From NCBI GenBank assembly GCA_020632915.1, contig JACKEP010000005.1, positions 62,001 to 126,000 on the forward strand: a stretch of DNA of 64,000 nt, written 5' to 3'. The translations under genes were made by a program, and so were the position numbers. The notes below the pieces were generated by a model that saw only the letters and a program-made list of their open reading frames with translations, was not told the DNA's origin and did no database searches. Shown in pieces: positions 36,345-44,659 of the stretch (positions are counted from its first letter, which is position 1; the number at the start of each line of letters is the position of its first letter). The stretch is from Alphaproteobacteria bacterium (GTDB lineage: Bacteria; Myxococcota_A; UBA796; GCA-2862545).

Positions 36345-38597
36345 ATGCGCCACCTCCTCCCCCTCGTCCTGCTCGGTGCGTGCGCCGAGCCCACGGTCCC
36401 CGACGTCGACGATCCCGGCGATCCCACCGCGGACCCCATTGAGGCCTACGATCCGCTGACCTACGTCGACCCGTTCATCGCGACGGGAGGGCAGGGGGCC
36501 GAGATCGCCAATGTGAACCCGGGGGCCACGATGCCGCTGGGCATGACGCAGGTGGGGCCCGACACGCGGCTGGACTGGGGAGCGCCGCTGTTCTACCACT
36601 GCGCCGGCTACTGGTACGAGGACGACTACCTCCGCGGCTTCGGTGCCACCCACGCCCACGGCATGGGGGTGCCCGACTACGGCACGCTGGGCTTCCTGCC
36701 GCGCGACGGGTGGGACGACGCGTACACGGTCGAGTCCGGCCGCATGGCGCCGTTCTCCCACGCCGACGAGGTGGCCACCCCTGGCTACTACGCGGTCACG
36801 CTCGGCGACGACGGCACGCGGGTGGAGATCGCGGCCACCACCCACGGCGGGCATAGCCGGCTCACGTTCGCCGCCGGCGCCGATCCGGTCGTGGTCTGGG
36901 ACCTCGGCTACGTGGCCCCGAGCGGTCGCGTCGACGAGGCGTGGGCCACGTGGGCGCCGGACGACCCCGACCTCGAGATCTTCCAGCGCGCGCTGGGCTC
37001 GTACTCCGAGCGCTTCGGCGGGCTGATGCAGTACGCCGCCGTCCGGTTCGACCCTGCGCCGATCGGCGGCGGGGGCTGGGAGGACCCGGACGCCCCCCAG
37101 GACGGGCTCACCCACGTCGAGGGGGGCACCTCCGGCGTGTGGCTGCGCTTCCCCGAGGGCACCACCACGGTGCACGTGCGGATGGCGATGTCCTACGTCG
37201 GCCATGCCGGCGCGTGGGCCAACCTCGAGGCCGAGCTGCCCGACACCGACTTCGACGCCCGCAAGGCCGAGGCGGAGGACGCGTGGCGGGCGTTGCTGTC
37301 GCGGGTGCGCGTGCAGGGCGGCACCGACGACGAGCGCACGATCTTCCACACCGCGCTGTACCACACGCTCATCTTCCCGAGCCGGCAGGACGACGTCGAC
37401 GGCCGCTACCGGGGCCTCGACCAGCAGATCCACACCGCCGACGGGCCGCAGTACAGCGACCTGTCGATGTGGGACACGTTCCGCACGCTGCACCCCTGGT
37501 ACACGCTGGCGTGGCCCGAGCTGCAGACCGACGTGCTGCGCAGCCTCGTCCGCATGGTCGTCGACGGCGGCAGCCTGCCGAAGTGGCCGCTGGCGCACGG
37601 CTACACCGGCGGCATGGTCGGGGCGCCGGCCACCCAGATCCTCGCGGGCAGCTGGCTCAAGGGCCTGCGCGACTTCGACGTCGACACCGCGTTCGACGCG
37701 GCCCTGGAGAACGCGTCCGGGCCCACGCCGAATGCGGGGCGGGGCCACATCGAGGCCTACCTGACCCGCGGCTGGCTCGGCACCGACGAAGAGGGCGGCA
37801 GCGTGTCGAAGACGCTGGAGTACGCGTGGAACGACCACAGCCTCGCGCTGTGGGCCGACGCGCTCGGCAGCGATCAGGCGGCTCGTCTGCACGCCCAGGC
37901 CGGGAGCTGGCGCAACGTGTGGGACGACGCGGTGGGCTTCAACACCGGCCGCACGGTCGCGGGCGCGTTCGAGTGGACGGGCGACCCGAAGGACTGGGCG
38001 AGCTGGTTCGTCGAGGGCAACGCCTGGCACTACGTCTGGTACGTCCCCTACGACGTCCCCGGCATGATCGACCTGCAGCACGGCGGCGATCTCGACGCCT
38101 TCGCCGAGCGGCTCACGACGTTCTGGGACGGGGTCTACGCCGAGCCCGAGGACAACTTCCCCGACGACCTGTACTGGCACGGCAACGAGCCCGTGATGCA
38201 CTACGCGTTCCTCGGCTCGCTCGCCGGGCGCCCGGAGCTCACGGCGGACCCGGCGCGGTGGATCCTCGCCCACCGCTACGCCAACGACCCGGCCGGGCTC
38301 GACGGCAACGACGACGCCGGCACGCTGTCGGCCTGGTACCTGTTCGCGTCCATCGGCCTGTTCCCGGTGGCCGGCACGCCCGACTACGCCTGGAGCAGCC
38401 CGCTGTTCGAGCGGGTGGAGATCGAGCGCACGCCCACGGACACGCTGGTGATCCGCGCCCCCGGGGCGTCGGACACGGTGCGCTACTTCGACGGCTGGTC
38501 GGTCGACGGGCAGGCCCTGGACGGGCCGATGGTCACGCACGATCAGCTGGTCGGCGGGCGGGAGCTGGCGATCGGGCTCTCCGCCACGCGTCCCTGA
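36345..38597 (+). CDS. GH92 family glycoside hydrolase (alpha-mannosidase type), lipoprotein
   Basis: 750 residues. Lipobox LLGAC (about residue 12) predicts a lipid anchor at the cell surface or periplasm. Two-domain GH92 layout: N-terminal beta-sandwich with YVDPFIATGGQG and NPGATMPLGMTQVGPDT, then an (alpha/alpha)6 barrel with SMWDTFRTLHPWYTL, SKTLEYAWNDHSLALWA, GNEPVMHYAFLG and GLDGNDDAGTLSAWYLF (calcium and catalytic segments). Characterised members are calcium-dependent exo-alpha-mannosidases. It follows a GT4 transferase and the rhamnose genes, which suggests glycan turnover or host/prey glycan use. GGGAG precedes the ATG. Confidence 0.95.
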   Translation: MRHLLPLVLLGACAEPTVPDVDDPGDPTADPIEAYDPLTYVDPFIATGGQGAEIANVNPGATMPLGMTQVGPDTRLDWGAPLFYHCAGYWYEDDYLRGFGATHAHGMGVPDYGTLGFLPRDGWDDAYTVESGRMAPFSHADEVATPGYYAVTLGDDGTRVEIAATTHGGHSRLTFAAGADPVVVWDLGYVAPSGRVDEAWATWAPDDPDLEIFQRALGSYSERFGGLMQYAAVRFDPAPIGGGGWEDPDAPQDGLTHVEGGTSGVWLRFPEGTTTVHVRMAMSYVGHAGAWANLEAELPDTDFDARKAEAEDAWRALLSRVRVQGGTDDERTIFHTALYHTLIFPSRQDDVDGRYRGLDQQIHTADGPQYSDLSMWDTFRTLHPWYTLAWPELQTDVLRSLVRMVVDGGSLPKWPLAHGYTGGMVGAPATQILAGSWLKGLRDFDVDTAFDAALENASGPTPNAGRGHIEAYLTRGWLGTDEEGGSVSKTLEYAWNDHSLALWADALGSDQAARLHAQAGSWRNVWDDAVGFNTGRTVAGAFEWTGDPKDWASWFVEGNAWHYVWYVPYDVPGMIDLQHGGDLDAFAERLTTFWDGVYAEPEDNFPDDLYWHGNEPVMHYAFLGSLAGRPELTADPARWILAHRYANDPAGLDGNDDAGTLSAWYLFASIGLFPVAGTPDYAWSSPLFERVEIERTPTDTLVIRAPGASDTVRYFDGWSVDGQALDGPMVTHDQLVGGRELAIGLSATRP

Positions 38598-38778
38598 CGG
38601 CCGTGTCGGGTCGGTCCGGCGGGGCGGGGGGCCGTCCAGACACCCCTGGGATGTCTCAGGATCTGTTTCAAAATGACACGAACAGGGGAAACACGGCGCG
38701 GACCGGTCGGTCCGTCGTGCAGGATGGGCCACACCGTTCGTCAGCCGCCTGTGTGGTGGCTGGGCACGCCTGACGGTG

Positions 38779-38787
38779 TGGTATACA
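38779..38787 (+). promoter_or_regulatory. Extended -10 promoter candidate (TGGTATACA)
   Basis: TG-n-TATACA lies 40 bases before the ATG at 38828, in a 230-base gap that also has an AT-rich patch (about 38657-38695) containing CTGTT and AACAG arms 13 bases apart. No clear -35. Confidence 0.4.
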
Positions 38788-38827
38788 GGCGCGTTGTCGC
38801 CCGACCGTCCCCGGATGGTCGCAGCCG

Positions 38828-39499
38828 ATGGAGATGACCCGGATGACCCCCCGACTCTCACCCAAGCTGGCGCTGCTGGCGGTGCTCCTCGGCGTCCCCG
38901 CCGTGGTGGTGCCCACCGAGCAGGCCTGCGCCACCACGTTCGCGCCGATGAGCACCGAGCAGTTCGTCGACGCCTCCACCTACGTGGTGCGCGGCACCGT
39001 CAAGGCCGTGTGGACCGAGCTGGTCGACGGCAAGTACGTCTGGACGCGCGCCCGCGTCGAGGTGGCGCACGTCTTCAAGGGCCCCGACACCCCCACCGAG
39101 CTCGTCGTCGACAGCCTCGGCGGTGTCCATGGCGACGTCGAGCTCGACGTGTCGCTCGCGGCCCAGTTCTCGGTCGGCGAGGAGGCCATCTTCTTCCTCA
39201 CCAACTCGGGCAAGGATCTGCAGCGGCTGGTGCCGGTGTCGAAGTTCCTCGGCGTGCGCATCCTGCGCCGCGCCCCCGGCGACACCCGGCTCTACGCCAC
39301 CACGTTCACCACCGACCGGCTCGAGAAGTTCGACGCGAACTTCATCCCCGCGCCGCCGGCCTCCGAGCGCCACTACATGGACGACCTGGTCCAGAGCATC
39401 GAGGACCGCCTCGACGTGGGCTGGGACGGGCAGCCGATCCCCGGCCTGTCCGCCGACCGCCTCGCCCAGATCAACACCCCCGCGTGGAGGCGCCGCTGA
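38828..39499 (+). CDS. Secreted protein of unknown function, coupled to a matrixin protease
   Basis: 223 residues, not recognised as a named family. Signal-like segment (LALLAVLLGVPAVVV, about 14-28), then ACATTFAPMSTEQFVDASTYVVRGTV (in parts: ACATTFAPMSTEQF, VDASTYVVRGTV), a beta-rich domain with VARVEVAHVFKGPD-like strands and AIFFLTNSG. This pattern, a short beta domain starting with an ATTF.x.MS.E.x motif, is one I associate with secreted proteins of myxobacteria, but no activity is known. Met codons at residues 1, 3 and 6 are all possible starts. The TGA shares one base with the ATG of the matrixin gene, which points to joint production. Confidence 0.75.
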   Translation: MEMTRMTPRLSPKLALLAVLLGVPAVVVPTEQACATTFAPMSTEQFVDASTYVVRGTVKAVWTELVDGKYVWTRARVEVAHVFKGPDTPTELVVDSLGGVHGDVELDVSLAAQFSVGEEAIFFLTNSGKDLQRLVPVSKFLGVRILRRAPGDTRLYATTFTTDRLEKFDANFIPAPPASERHYMDDLVQSIEDRLDVGWDGQPIPGLSADRLAQINTPAWRRR

Positions 39500-40881
39500 T
39501 GTCGCACGCATCGACCCGCCGCTCCGCGCGGCTCCTTCGCGGCGTCGCCCGCACCGGCCTCGTCGCCGTCGCGGCCATGGCCGTCTCCACCCCGGCGCTG
39601 GCCTGGAAGCACCTCGGCCACGTCTGGCTCTACGAGGACATGCCCATCCCGTTCAAGATGGCGGGCGTGGAGTCCTACGGTGGCTTCAACACCGCCGAGC
39701 TCGAGGCGCTGCAGGAGCGCGCCTGGCAGTCCTGGCGTGACGGCGCGCCCTGCGCCGAGATGCGTGCCGAGCTCGTCGAGGTCCTGCCTCCCGAGTCCAA
39801 CATCGGCTACACGAAGGACGGCGTGAACCTGGTCTCCTTCGACGACGTCGCGAACGACCTGACCGAGAGCGGCACGCTGGCGGCGGCGCTCACCTGGCCG
39901 AACCGCAACGAGGACGGCCGGCTGATCGGCGGGGAGATGTACTGGCGCGCCATCGAGGGCGACATCATCTTCAACAACGACGTCAGCTTCACCACCGACG
40001 CCGAGATCGCCGCCAACAACTGCCGCGGCGGCAACTCGATCGACGCGGTCGCGGCCCACGAGTACGGCCACATCTTCGGCCTGGGCCACTCCTGCGAGCG
40101 CGAGGACGTCTGCAACGACAGCTCGCTGCGCAACGCCCTGATGTACTGGCAGGCCGACAACTGCGAGGCCACCGACGTCGCGCCCGACGACGTGCAGAGC
40201 CTCAACGCCCTGTACGGTCCCTACGCCTCGTTCGAGTGCTCCCACGAGATCGACCCCACCGACGACAGCACGCAGGCGTTCGGTGTGGTCCCGTTCACGC
40301 TCAAGTGCGCCGTCGTCAGCGACAACACCGACCAGATCAACAACGCCACCTGGAACTGGGGTGACGGCACGATCACGCACGACGTCGAGGGCACCCACGA
40401 GTACACCGAGCCCGGCAACTACACGGTCAACGTGTGCTTCGACGGCCAGAGCCCGAGCTGCGGTGAGTGGGAGTACTGCTTCCGCCGCAGCGGCTACGTC
40501 CGCGCCTGTGGCGTGCCCGAGCCGTCGTTCACCTACGAGCCGGTCGAGGGCCTGTCCTACCGCCTGCTCAACGAGACCGACATCGGCGTCTACGGCTGCA
40601 TCTTCGACATCCAGTGGGACGTGTTCGCCGGCGACAGCGCCACGGGCGAGCCGATCGACTCGGTCAAGTCGTGGGAGCCGGTGTTCGCGTTCCCCGAGGC
40701 CGGCACCTACACGGTCGTGCTGAACATCGGCGGCCCCGCGGGCACCGGTGCCGCCAAGCTCACGTTCGACGTGCGCAACGCCGGCCGCGCCGGTGGCTGC
40801 GACCAGTCGGGCGGCGGTGCGGCCGGTCTGCTGGCGCTCGCCGGTCTCGCCCTCGTGGCGCGGCGGCGTCGCCGGGCCTGA
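39499..40881 (+). CDS. Matrixin-like (M10) metalloprotease with PKD domains and MYXO-CTERM tail
   Basis: 460 residues. Signal peptide (TGLVAVAAMAVSTPALA, about 19-35). The protease domain includes MPIPFKMA, typical of matrixin N-termini, and the zinc site AAHEYGHIFGLGHSCE (HExxHxxGxxH, around 190-200), followed by NALMYWQ as the likely Met-turn. Two PKD-like domains follow (WNWGDGTITHDVEGTHEYTEPG and a second, less regular one with WEPVFAFPEAGTYTVVLN). The C-terminus is GGCDQSGGG, a hydrophobic helix and RRRRR, the MYXO-CTERM sorting tail. Surface-displayed or released zinc protease; substrate unknown. Coupled to the preceding secreted protein. Confidence 0.93.
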   Translation: MSHASTRRSARLLRGVARTGLVAVAAMAVSTPALAWKHLGHVWLYEDMPIPFKMAGVESYGGFNTAELEALQERAWQSWRDGAPCAEMRAELVEVLPPESNIGYTKDGVNLVSFDDVANDLTESGTLAAALTWPNRNEDGRLIGGEMYWRAIEGDIIFNNDVSFTTDAEIAANNCRGGNSIDAVAAHEYGHIFGLGHSCEREDVCNDSSLRNALMYWQADNCEATDVAPDDVQSLNALYGPYASFECSHEIDPTDDSTQAFGVVPFTLKCAVVSDNTDQINNATWNWGDGTITHDVEGTHEYTEPGNYTVNVCFDGQSPSCGEWEYCFRRSGYVRACGVPEPSFTYEPVEGLSYRLLNETDIGVYGCIFDIQWDVFAGDSATGEPIDSVKSWEPVFAFPEAGTYTVVLNIGGPAGTGAAKLTFDVRNAGRAGGCDQSGGGAAGLLALAGLALVARRRRRA

Positions 40882-40918
40882 TCGCGGTCGCACGCGCGCG
40901 GCAGCTTGCTGCGCACGA

Positions 40919-40948
40919 AGGGCCCCGGCGCGTTGGCGTCGGGGCCCT
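40919..40948 (+). terminator. Strong hairpin terminator after the matrixin gene
   Basis: AGGGCCCCGGCGC pairs with GCGTCGGGGCCCT (one mismatch) over a 4-base loop, followed by CTGGCTTTCTC with a short T run. Confidence 0.65.
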
Positions 40949-40977
40949 CTGGCTTTCTCGGGTGGCGTCGTCGGCGA

Positions 40978-41373
40978 CTACGTCGTCAGCGCGGCGAGCC
41001 ACAGGCCGCTGCCCGTCACCAGGGCCACCGACAGGGCGGCGATGAGGCCGTAGAGCAGGGGACGCCAGGGGCCGGCGCGTCGGTCGCGGCTCCATCCGGC
41101 GCGCGTGGCGACCGCCCCGGCGGCGGCCGACGTGACCGACAGCGCGGGGACGGCGATCCACCACGTGGGGTCGGCGGTGTCGAGGAGGCCGTTGGCGCCA
41201 GCGACGACCACAGCGGCACCGGCGATTGCGGTGACGGCGAACAGCACGAGCAGCGTGGGCACGGCGACGGCGAAGCGACGGGCGCGGTCTCGCGCAGGGC
41301 CGTCGACGATGAAGCCGCGTGGCACCTCGGCGTCGCGCAGGGCGAGGGGATGGGTGTCGGTGAGGGTGGACAT
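40978..41373 (-). CDS. Small membrane protein of unknown function
   Basis: 131 residues. A soluble N-terminal tail (about 1-35) is followed by three predicted transmembrane helices (about 37-58, 69-88 and 107-127) separated by short basic loops (ATRAGWSRDRRAGPWRP). No conserved motif is recognised. ATG 41373 follows GGAGGTGCC; a longer open frame upstream has no RBS. It is divergent from the aldolase-like gene and convergent with the matrixin gene. No functional inference is possible. Confidence 0.68.
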   Translation of the reverse strand: MSTLTDTHPLALRDAEVPRGFIVDGPARDRARRFAVAVPTLLVLFAVTAIAGAAVVVAGANGLLDTADPTWWIAVPALSVTSAAAGAVATRAGWSRDRRAGPWRPLLYGLIAALSVALVTGSGLWLAALTT

Positions 41374-41571
41374 GGCACCTCCGGGGTGGGGGGAGGGACC
41401 CCGGCTCGGGCGCATCGTCGTGGGCGCCGCCGCGTCGGGATCGGGTCTGCATGGATCGTAAGCCTCGGAGTCGCACGTCTCGGGTCATCGGATGTGCGAT
41501 CCCGTCACGCCTGTCCGAGGATCGGGGTGACGCTGCGCAGGGGTCGTGGCAAGGAGGGCCGGGAGGTGACG

Positions 41572-42621
41572 ATGCGCGACGCGCGCTTCGCCAGCGACAA
41601 CGCGGCGGGGGTCCACCCCGAGGTGATGGCTGCGATCGTGGAGGCCAACGACGGCGCGGCGCTCGCGTACGGGGCCGATCCGTGGACGGCCCGCGCCGAG
41701 GTGGCGATCCGGCGGGTCCTCGACGCGCCCGAAGCCGGCGTGTGGCTGGTGCCGTCGGGCACCGGGGCCAACGTGCTCGCGCTGCGTGCGGTCACCGGGC
41801 GCATCGACGGCGTGCTGTGCGCCGACACCGCCCACCTGCACCGCAGCGAGACCGGCGCTCCCGAGCTCACCGCCGGGGTCAAGCTGCTCACCGTGCCGGC
41901 CGTCGACGGTCGGCTCACCCCGCGCGCGGTGCGCGCTGCGATCCCGCCTCGGGACGGCGACCACGCCGTGCGCCCGGCCGTGCTGTCGATCACCCAGGCC
42001 ACCGAGTGGGGCACGGTCTACACGCCCGCCGAGGTCGCAGCGCTGGCCGAGGTCGCCCACGCGCACGGCATGCTGCTGCACGTCGACGGCGCGCGCCTCG
42101 CCAACGCGGCGGTGGCGCTCGACACCTCGCTCGCCGCGCTGACCACCCACGCCGGCGTCGACCTCGTCTCGCTCGGCGGCACGAAGAACGGGGCGCTCGC
42201 CGCCGAGGCGGTGGTCTTCCTCCGTCCCGGCCTCGGGAAGGGCGCGGGGCGTCACCGCAAGCAGATCACCCAGCTCGTCTCCAAGATGCGCTTCGTCGGT
42301 GCCCAGCTCTCCGCGCTGTATGCGGGCGACCTGTGGTGGCGCTGCGCGGCCCACGCCAACCACCAGGCCCAGGCGCTGTCGCGCGCCGTGGTGGCGGTGT
42401 CCGGCGTCCGGCTGGCGCTGCCGGTGTCCACCAACGCCGTGTTCGTCGAGCTCCCCGTCGACCTGTGCGCGCCGCTGGCCGAACACTTCGCCTTCGAGCT
42501 GTGGGACCCCGCGCGCCGCATCGCGCGGTGGATGACGGCGTGGGACACCACCGAAGGCGACATCCGTCAGCTGGTGGGCACGATGCGCGCGCTGCGCGGC
42601 GAGGTCGACGACGAGGAGTAG
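41572..42621 (+). CDS. Threonine aldolase-like PLP enzyme (beta-eliminating lyase family)
   Basis: 349 residues, fold type I PLP enzyme of the low-specificity L-threonine aldolase group, which splits threonine or allo-threonine into glycine and acetaldehyde. Diagnostic segments: FASDNAAGVHPEVM at the start, VPSGTGANVLAL (phosphate-binding), LLHVDGARLANA with the PLP-ring Asp, and the Schiff-base lysine in SLGGTKNGALAAE. Typical length. ATG 41572 follows GGGAGG; a GTG two codons earlier lies inside the RBS. Stands alone between a divergent membrane protein gene and the ABC operon. Confidence 0.91.
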   Translation: MRDARFASDNAAGVHPEVMAAIVEANDGAALAYGADPWTARAEVAIRRVLDAPEAGVWLVPSGTGANVLALRAVTGRIDGVLCADTAHLHRSETGAPELTAGVKLLTVPAVDGRLTPRAVRAAIPPRDGDHAVRPAVLSITQATEWGTVYTPAEVAALAEVAHAHGMLLHVDGARLANAAVALDTSLAALTTHAGVDLVSLGGTKNGALAAEAVVFLRPGLGKGAGRHRKQITQLVSKMRFVGAQLSALYAGDLWWRCAAHANHQAQALSRAVVAVSGVRLALPVSTNAVFVELPVDLCAPLAEHFAFELWDPARRIARWMTAWDTTEGDIRQLVGTMRALRGEVDDEE

Positions 42622-42714
42622 GCGACGACGTGGGGGGAACGGATGCGGGGCCACGCGCGTTCCGATAGGTCCTGCGACCTCGACGTCGCCTCCCTCGCCG
42701 CACCCGGAGTCGTG

Positions 42715-43374
42715 ATGCGCCCCGTCCGCAGCCGACGCTTCCGCCTCGTCGCCGCCGTGGTGGCGTTCCTGGCCCTGGCCGTGGGCACGGTCGCGGCCGC
42801 GCACCCGATGTCGCGCGACAAGTGGAGCCTGCGCACGGCGGTCCAGATTGCCGACGGCAAGCTCGACGCCATCGTCGTGCTCGAGGTGCCCTTCGACGTG
42901 GTCACCAAGGATCTGAAGGCCGACATGGACGCGGCCCGTGCCGCGCCCGACGCGAGCAAGGCCGCCCAGCAGGTGCTCGACGCCTACACCAAGGCGCACT
43001 GGGACCGCCTCGGCAAGGGGCTCACGCTGCAGATCGACGGCAAGAAGGTCGCCGGGTCGTGGAAGCCGCGCGACAACCGGCTCAACGGCAAGGGGGCGGT
43101 CACCGGCGGCTTCTTCATGTACATCGTCGAGTTCGTGCCCGACGCCCCGCTGACGCTGGGCACGCCGGTCACCATCACGATCGACGACGCCGGCTACGCC
43201 GACGTCGACATGGTCTACTCGGCGATGGTGGTCGCGGGCGACGGCTGGACGGTCGAAGACAACTCCGCCGCGAAGCTCCTGCCCGCCACGCCCTACGACA
43301 TCAACAACCCGGCCTTCTGGGTCGCGGACCCGGCGCTGCGCCACCTCGCTGCTCGGTTCGCCCGCACCCCATGA
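42715..43374 (+). CDS. Secreted protein, mature form may begin with His; first gene of an ABC operon
   Basis: 219 residues, unknown family. Signal peptide (LVAAVVAFLALAVGTVAAA) with a likely type I cleavage site just before His-Pro-Met, so the mature N-terminus may be a histidine. The mature domain is beta-rich (WSLRTAVQIADGKLDAIVVLEVPF) with a helical insert (DMDAARAAPDASKAAQQVLDAY) and ends without a membrane helix. Beginning a mature exported domain with His is seen in copper-binding CopC-like, HupE-type and LPMO proteins; whether this protein binds metal is inference. ATG chosen because it starts the signal peptide and has GGAG upstream; an upstream Met 24 codons earlier is less likely. 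Stop overlaps the next ATG (ATGA). Confidence 0.75.
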   Translation: MRPVRSRRFRLVAAVVAFLALAVGTVAAAHPMSRDKWSLRTAVQIADGKLDAIVVLEVPFDVVTKDLKADMDAARAAPDASKAAQQVLDAYTKAHWDRLGKGLTLQIDGKKVAGSWKPRDNRLNGKGAVTGGFFMYIVEFVPDAPLTLGTPVTITIDDAGYADVDMVYSAMVVAGDGWTVEDNSAAKLLPATPYDINNPAFWVADPALRHLAARFARTP

Positions 43375-43991
43375 GGGCGTGGCTGGCGGGCGTCGTGGTG
43401 CTCGCCGCGTGCGACGCACCGCCGCCGCCCGACGTCGACGCGGCCGGCGTCGCGGCCGACTTCGAGGCGCTGCACGCCGCCATCTACGACCTGTACGCGC
43501 TGCCGGTCGATCGGGACGCGCTCCACGACCTGCTGGCGCGCGCGTTCGTGGGCGAGGCGCTCACCGACCAGTACGTCGAGCACTGGCGGACGCGGGTGCG
43601 CATGGCCGAGGAGGACACCGGGATCCAGGTGCTCGGCGTGACCTACGACGACGTCGTCGTGCTGCCCCGCGCCAGCGTGGACGACCCGCTCCGCGTCGAC
43701 GCGACGTGGCGGGTCCGCGGCGTGGTGCGTCACCAGGGCCACAAGCACCCCCGGATCAACCGCTACCGGGCGGTCTACACGCTGGTCGACACCGACGCCG
43801 GCCTGAGGATCGCCGACACCCACATGAAGGATCTCGCGCGGGTGGCCACCCAGGAACGCGCCGACGCGGTGTTCGGCGACGGCCCCGAGGACGTCGGCGA
43901 GGATGGGTTCATGGACCCCCTGGAGATGTTCGAGGGCGGTCTGTTCGACGGCGCGCCCGACGCTGCGACGCCCCCCGAGGCCGCGCCGTGA
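43371..43991 (+). CDS. Lipoprotein of the ABC operon, unknown function
   Basis: 206 residues. Lipobox LAAC (Cys14) followed by DAPPPPDVDA, a Pro-rich linker. The mature domain (about 25-170) is mixed alpha/beta with LHAAIYDLYALPVDRDALHDLL and a later sheet (LRVDATWRVRGVVRHQGHKHP, shown as LRVDATWRVRG and VVRHQGHKHP). The C-terminal tail is acidic with Met (DGFMDPLEMFEGG). It contains several His residues (HQGHKHP) in one loop. Starts in an ATGA overlap with the upstream secreted protein and its stop overlaps the ABC ATPase GTG. Likely works with them outside the cytoplasm. Confidence 0.78.
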   Translation: MRAWLAGVVVLAACDAPPPPDVDAAGVAADFEALHAAIYDLYALPVDRDALHDLLARAFVGEALTDQYVEHWRTRVRMAEEDTGIQVLGVTYDDVVVLPRASVDDPLRVDATWRVRGVVRHQGHKHPRINRYRAVYTLVDTDAGLRIADTHMKDLARVATQERADAVFGDGPEDVGEDGFMDPLEMFEGGLFDGAPDAATPPEAAP

Positions 43992-44659
43992 CCGAGCCGC
44001 TCGCCGTGCGCCTGGACGAGGTCGGCTTCTCCTATGGCGACGCCGGGTTCCGCCTCACGCTGCCGGCGTGGCAGGTGGCCCGCGGCGCGCGCGTGGGCGT
44101 GGTGGGCCCATCGGGCTGCGGCAAGTCCACGCTGCTGGGCCTCGTGGCCGGCGAACTGGTGCCCGACACCGGCGCCGTCGAGGTCGCGGGCACCCGCATC
44201 GATCAGCTCGACGACGGCGGCCGACGCGCGTGGCGCGTGCGGAACGTGGGCCTGGTGTTCCAGGACTTCCCGCTCGTCGACTACCTCGACGCCGTGCACA
44301 ACGTGGTGCTGCCCTACCGGTTGCACGGGGCGCTGCGGCTCGACGCGGCGGTGTGGGACCGGGCCGCCCGCCTCCTGGACGAGCTCGGCCTGGCGGGCAA
44401 GCACGGGCGGCTGCCCGCGCGGCTGTCGCAGGGCGAGCGCCAGCGGGTCGCGATCGCGCGCGCGCTCGTCACCGAGCCCTCGCTCCTCCTGGCCGACGAG
44501 CCCACCACGGGGCTCGACGCCGCCAACGCCGACGCGGTGATGGCGCTGCTCGCCCAGGCCGTCGCCGCCCGTGGGATGACGCTGGTGATGGTCACCCACG
44601 ACCACCGCCTCGAAGGCCGCTTCGACGACGTGCTGCACCTGTCCGGCGGTGCGCCGTGA
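43988..44659 (+). CDS. ABC transporter ATP-binding protein (LolD/MacB type)
   Basis: 223 residues, single nucleotide-binding domain. Walker A GPSGCGKST (about 41-49), Q-loop VFQDFPLVDYL, signature LSQGERQRVAIARAL, Walker B LLLADEPTTGLD, H-loop VTHDH. Family relatives power FtsX-fold permeases that extract or push lipoproteins, peptides or ions from the outer leaflet rather than import nutrients. GTG start overlaps the preceding stop by four bases and its stop overlaps the permease start likewise, so the four genes 42715-45807 are one transcript. Confidence 0.94.
   Translation: MTEPLAVRLDEVGFSYGDAGFRLTLPAWQVARGARVGVVGPSGCGKSTLLGLVAGELVPDTGAVEVAGTRIDQLDDGGRRAWRVRNVGLVFQDFPLVDYLDAVHNVVLPYRLHGALRLDAAVWDRAARLLDELGLAGKHGRLPARLSQGERQRVAIARALVTEPSLLLADEPTTGLDAANADAVMALLAQAVAARGMTLVMVTHDHRLEGRFDDVLHLSGGAP

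Noticed and set aside
38645..38695. AT-rich patch before the matrixin pair as a sigma-54 promoter or phage-type operator
   Set aside because: No TGGCAC-N5-TTGC match and only short imperfect arms; the downstream extended -10 at 38779 explains a promoter better.
42715..43374. First protein of the ABC operon as an LPMO or CopC
   Set aside because: Only the possible N-terminal His is shared; the second His and the overall motifs of those families are not identifiable, so only a metal-binding possibility is noted.
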